A DNA stretch of 64,000 bases. Source: Buddleja alternifolia. Lineage: Eukaryota; Streptophyta; Magnoliopsida; Lamiales; Scrophulariaceae. This document shows, in pieces, positions 61,965 to 64,000 of this stretch (positions within the stretch are counted from its first letter, which is position 1; each line of letters opens with the position of its first letter). The notes under the pieces are model-generated. The model searched no databases. It saw nothing but the letters and a program-made list of their open reading frames with translations, and had not been told where the DNA came from. Made by a program: the position numbers and the translations under genes. The DNA lies in the NCBI GenBank assembly GCA_019426215.1, contig CM033408.1:29367953-29431952 (forward strand), read 5' to 3'.

Positions 61965-63534
61965 TGGCCAAATAACGATTAAGGATATATAAGTAACAAT
62001 TTATGTTAAATTACACATAAGATAGTAATAGATTTATTAACAACAATTACTAATTATATTTATTAATTAAGCCCGTCCAAAATGGGCTCTGTTATTACTT
62101 AATCGAATAATAATTACTCAAAAAAAAAAGGGCTCAAGCCCATCAGCCCACTAAGTACACTATAAATACCAGCTAATTGAGACATTTAATCACTTTTACA
62201 AAACTTATAAATAATAAAAGGAGAGAGAAGCTTTGGTTTGTCGCGAGTCAGATTGGATTCAGCATTCCGTACTCATTTCCCGACATCACTTTCCCCGAGG
62301 TTCCCAATTTTAACCTCGGCTCTATTTTGATTCCGCATCAATTACGAAAAGGAAATAATTAGTATATATATATTACCTGAATATGAGCTTACAACATGTC
62401 TGTATGTATAATTCCTGGTACCATCAGTTGCTCTGTAGCAATCAGCAAGTAAGATTGATGTAAACCATGTAATTACAGAAAAGGCCACGAGGGCAATGGG
62501 CCCCGCAATCCAGCCCAATTGAGCAATGGCCCATGCAAGAGATAATACACCCGACCCGATTACAGCCGTTATTATATGGGCACTTGCTGTCAACATTGTT
62601 CCTATTTGGAGTACCCAAACAAATAACAAACCAATTAATTTCAATCATGAAATTTAATTTTTGAATAAATAAATAAATATTAGAAGCCTAATAATTTCTC
62701 AATTTAGATAAAAGAACAAAAAAAAAATTGGAATTTTGATGTTGATTAGGTAGAGTTAGTGATGTTTTAGTAGGTAAACAAAGAATCGTTATGTGTGTCC
62801 AGGATAAGTGTTTTCTTTTGAATTATTTGTAGATGATTATAGGATTCGAGAGGAAGAAATGTGGTGATATTATATATAAATGGTTGCGATTATATCAAAA
62901 TTTGGAGCTATGTGGTTCCGGGTATGATGAGCTTATAGTCTATGGAATTGGGATAATTTAGTCCAGAAAAATTGTTATATTTAATTATTTGATTTTTTCT
63001 AATTAAACTTCGTGGAAAGGGTTTTTGATATAAAAATATATTGTAGAAGGTCTCTATAGTAATTTTCTGTAAATATTAGCTATATCTAGTTTCATATGAA
63101 CATACAGATCTTGAGAAAATTTAGAACTTGTTTCAAGAGTTATAAATGCAAAATCCTCAACTATATATTAAATTTACAAGGGAAATAAAACACAAAAATT
63201 CTTGCAACTAGACCTTAATCTATGACATTCTGAATTGAGTCATTCTCATAAGATCTCGAGAGAAAGAGTGAGAGTTCAGGAGCAACTATTGTCATCTATA
63301 TGATAAGAACCTCGTGAGGTTCACCATACACGAACAATTGTAATTATATCAGGATTCTTACATTCCTAATACTCCCCAAAAAACATATGATTCATCCGAT
63401 TTGAAATAAATAAGAAATATTTAACGTAGATCTAAAAAATATCAAAAGAAATTACCAGTCCGTTTTACGCGACCATCATCATCATACTTAGAAAAATCAC
63501 CTCCTTCTTCAATGGCAAAACTTTTTTCCCTCAT
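55197..63534 (-). CDS. AAP: Amino acid permease (AAP family, AAAP/APC-type H+ symporter)
   Basis: Seven exons, each with GT...AG borders and continuous frame: 63534-63456, 62601-62377, 60964-60871, 60259-60045, 57822-57680, 56907-56680, 55610-55197. They add up to 1,398 nt, 465 residues, a normal AAP length. The N-terminus is short and polar (MREKSFAIEEGGDFSKYDDD). Then come the first membrane helices (HIITAVIGSGVLSLAWAIAQ, LGWIAGPIALVAFSVITWF), CYRATDGTRNYTY, the family block SMVAIKRSNCFH and NNPYIMTFGVIQIILSQIP, GNIAFAYTFATVLVEIQ, VMKKASLIGISISTIFYMLC, GYAAFGNNAPGNFLTGFGFY and AMAFWPLTVYFPIEMYIARS. About ten to eleven membrane segments are predicted by eye. AAPs import neutral and acidic amino acids with protons across the plasma membrane. 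Introns are long and rich in transposons, yet no frame damage is seen. The 5' leader contains a G-rich tract at 63574-63595. Confidence 0.95.
57249..57570. mobile_element. Mutator-type MITE in permease intron 5
   Basis: The 322-bp element starts gggataataacatttttagt and ends actaaaaatatcgttatccc; the arms pair over most of their length (ccctgaagtaga, cacttaagt, ggacatttttaccct). A perfect 9-bp target duplication, ttaaattaa, flanks it (57240-57248, 57571-57579). Confidence 0.92.
58271..59719. mobile_element. Mutator-type element in permease intron 4
   Basis: Inverted arms of about 200 bp (gacaaatgcacttatagtcc; ggactataagtgacatttgtc; both with ctaccgtctctaaa or its complement). Flanked by ttttagaatg (58261-58270) and ttttagaaatg (59720-59730). 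The right arm carries extra tandem copies of a gtaatagttta(g)ggactataagtg motif. The interior is AT-rich without a transposase. Confidence 0.88.
60825..60862. repeat. (AT)n(GA)n microsatellite at a splice donor
   Basis: tatatata followed by about 17 GA units, ending only a few bases from the donor of permease exon 3 (60871). Length changes here would lie inside the intron. Confidence 0.8.
61060..61255 (-). mobile_element. tRNA-derived SINE in permease intron 2
   Basis: On the minus strand it reads ttggcttagttggtaagga (box A-like) and ggttgtaagttcgattccc (box B-like), then a body of about 150 bp ending in A-rich sequence. Direct flanking repeats are not clear. Confidence 0.65.
61395..61545 (+). 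mobile_element. SINE-like sequence with (AAT)n tail
   Basis: Contains tggtattacctctcgg and gtgttcgaatcctcactcg, resembling degenerate pol III boxes, followed by a run of about 15 aat units (61494-61541). Fits a short tRNA-like SINE; not certain. Confidence 0.4.
61961..62340. other. LTR-like sequence in permease intron 2
   Basis: Begins tgatgtggcc, ends ttccgcatca, and contains cactataaataccagc and an aataataaaagg signal. TG...CA ends and promoter-like order suggest a solo LTR, but no matching target duplication was found. It contains a GC-richer block (62240-62330) unlike the surrounding intron. Confidence 0.35.
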
Positions 63535-64000
63535 TGTATCTTCTTCACTTCTTTGTTTCAAAGAAATGTAGTTGGGGGGGGGGGGGGCGGGGGGGTTGTG
63601 AGAAAATAAAATTTCTTTTAACAAATGAGCAAGAAAATTGATGAGATATATATATAAGAACAACCCCTTTAATTCATGGACCAAAGGGAATAAATCTTTG
63701 CCTCCTTATATATAAAATACTTGTGTTATAAAATTAAAATGTGGTAAGAAAGTTAAAAGCTTGAATGTGAATTTCATAATTTTGCACCTTTTTTGTTAGT
63801 CATGATTCACTATAATAGTCAAAACTACAAAGAGAAACAAGATAAAGTATATGAAGAATTCTAAAAAAGATACATATAATAATGGTGAAATACCTTAAAA
63901 TGGGGCATATATTATGCATGTATTACATAATATCACCGTGGATTTTGGGAGGTCAAAAAAGATACCTTTGATGATATCTTTGAGATTTATGTAATCATAA
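63535..64000. other. 5' flank of the permease gene
   Basis: On the minus strand this is the leader and proximal promoter. It holds a poly-G/poly-C tract (63574-63595) and a TATA-like ttatatataagg at about 63701-63713, roughly 170 bp before the ATG. Beyond 63720 it is plain AT-rich DNA. Confidence 0.5.

Noticed and set aside
62177..62362. Small plus-strand frame in permease intron 2
   Set aside because: It falls in an LTR-like segment and has no start context or domain.
1..64000. CRISPR-like array or bacterial operon structure
   Set aside because: The repeats seen are tandem gene units, transposon ends or microsatellites; introns and plant families show this is a plant nuclear genome.

Overview
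The window is nuclear DNA from a flowering plant, very probably a eudicot. It is AT-rich, with intron-containing genes, PR-1, type I MADS-box and amino acid permease genes, and dense plant-type transposons (Mutator-like, CACTA, hAT-like, Ty1/copia, Tat/Ogre-like gypsy, tRNA-derived SINEs). The species cannot be read from the sequence.

Layout. 1-6960: an old PR-1 unit with one intact PR-1 gene (2456-2947), then a gene-less partial copy of the same unit (about 5310-6960). 6968-11119: a transposon nest holding the 3' end of a copia element, a solo LTR with 5-bp target duplications, a broken plant-transposon gene and a complete small CACTA element. 11266-20840: a Mutator-like element of about 9.6 kb with two convergent gene remnants, a ULP1/C48-like protease gene on + and a FAR1-type MULE transposase on -; a solo LTR sits in a transposase intron. 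20393-53205: three young copies of a PR-1 + AGL62-like MADS-box unit. Unit 1 is fused at 27074 to the start of unit 2; unit 2 carries a young non-autonomous LTR retrotransposon (32683-37542) with a captured F-box/LRR fragment; unit 3 has the only intact MADS gene (52033-52975, minus). Between units 2 and 3 lie nested inverted-repeat elements, a second F-box/LRR fragment next to a lone CACTA end, an internally deleted copia element and an AAGACGAC-type repeat. 53262-53781 is a Mutator-type MITE. 55197-63534 is a seven-exon AAP-type amino acid permease on the minus strand, apparently intact, with two Mutator-type elements in its introns.

Host genes with intact reading frames are four PR-1 genes, one type I MADS-box gene and one amino acid permease. 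The three young PR-1 proteins are nearly identical. All four have a TATA box 43-44 bp before the ATG and end in a CAPE-like peptide, but the conserved CNYD cleavage junction reads CSYD.

I cannot show an undescribed biological system here. The best candidates for a closer look are the MULE carrying a ULP-like protease together with its iterated CTGTATAATG motif, the F-box/LRR capture inside an LTR retrotransposon, the CACTA end whose terminus coincides with a direct-repeat boundary, and the PR-1 array with decayed 3' duplicates that keep the ancestral CNYD motif. Exon boundaries are hand-read from GT/AG and frame continuity, not from transcripts.
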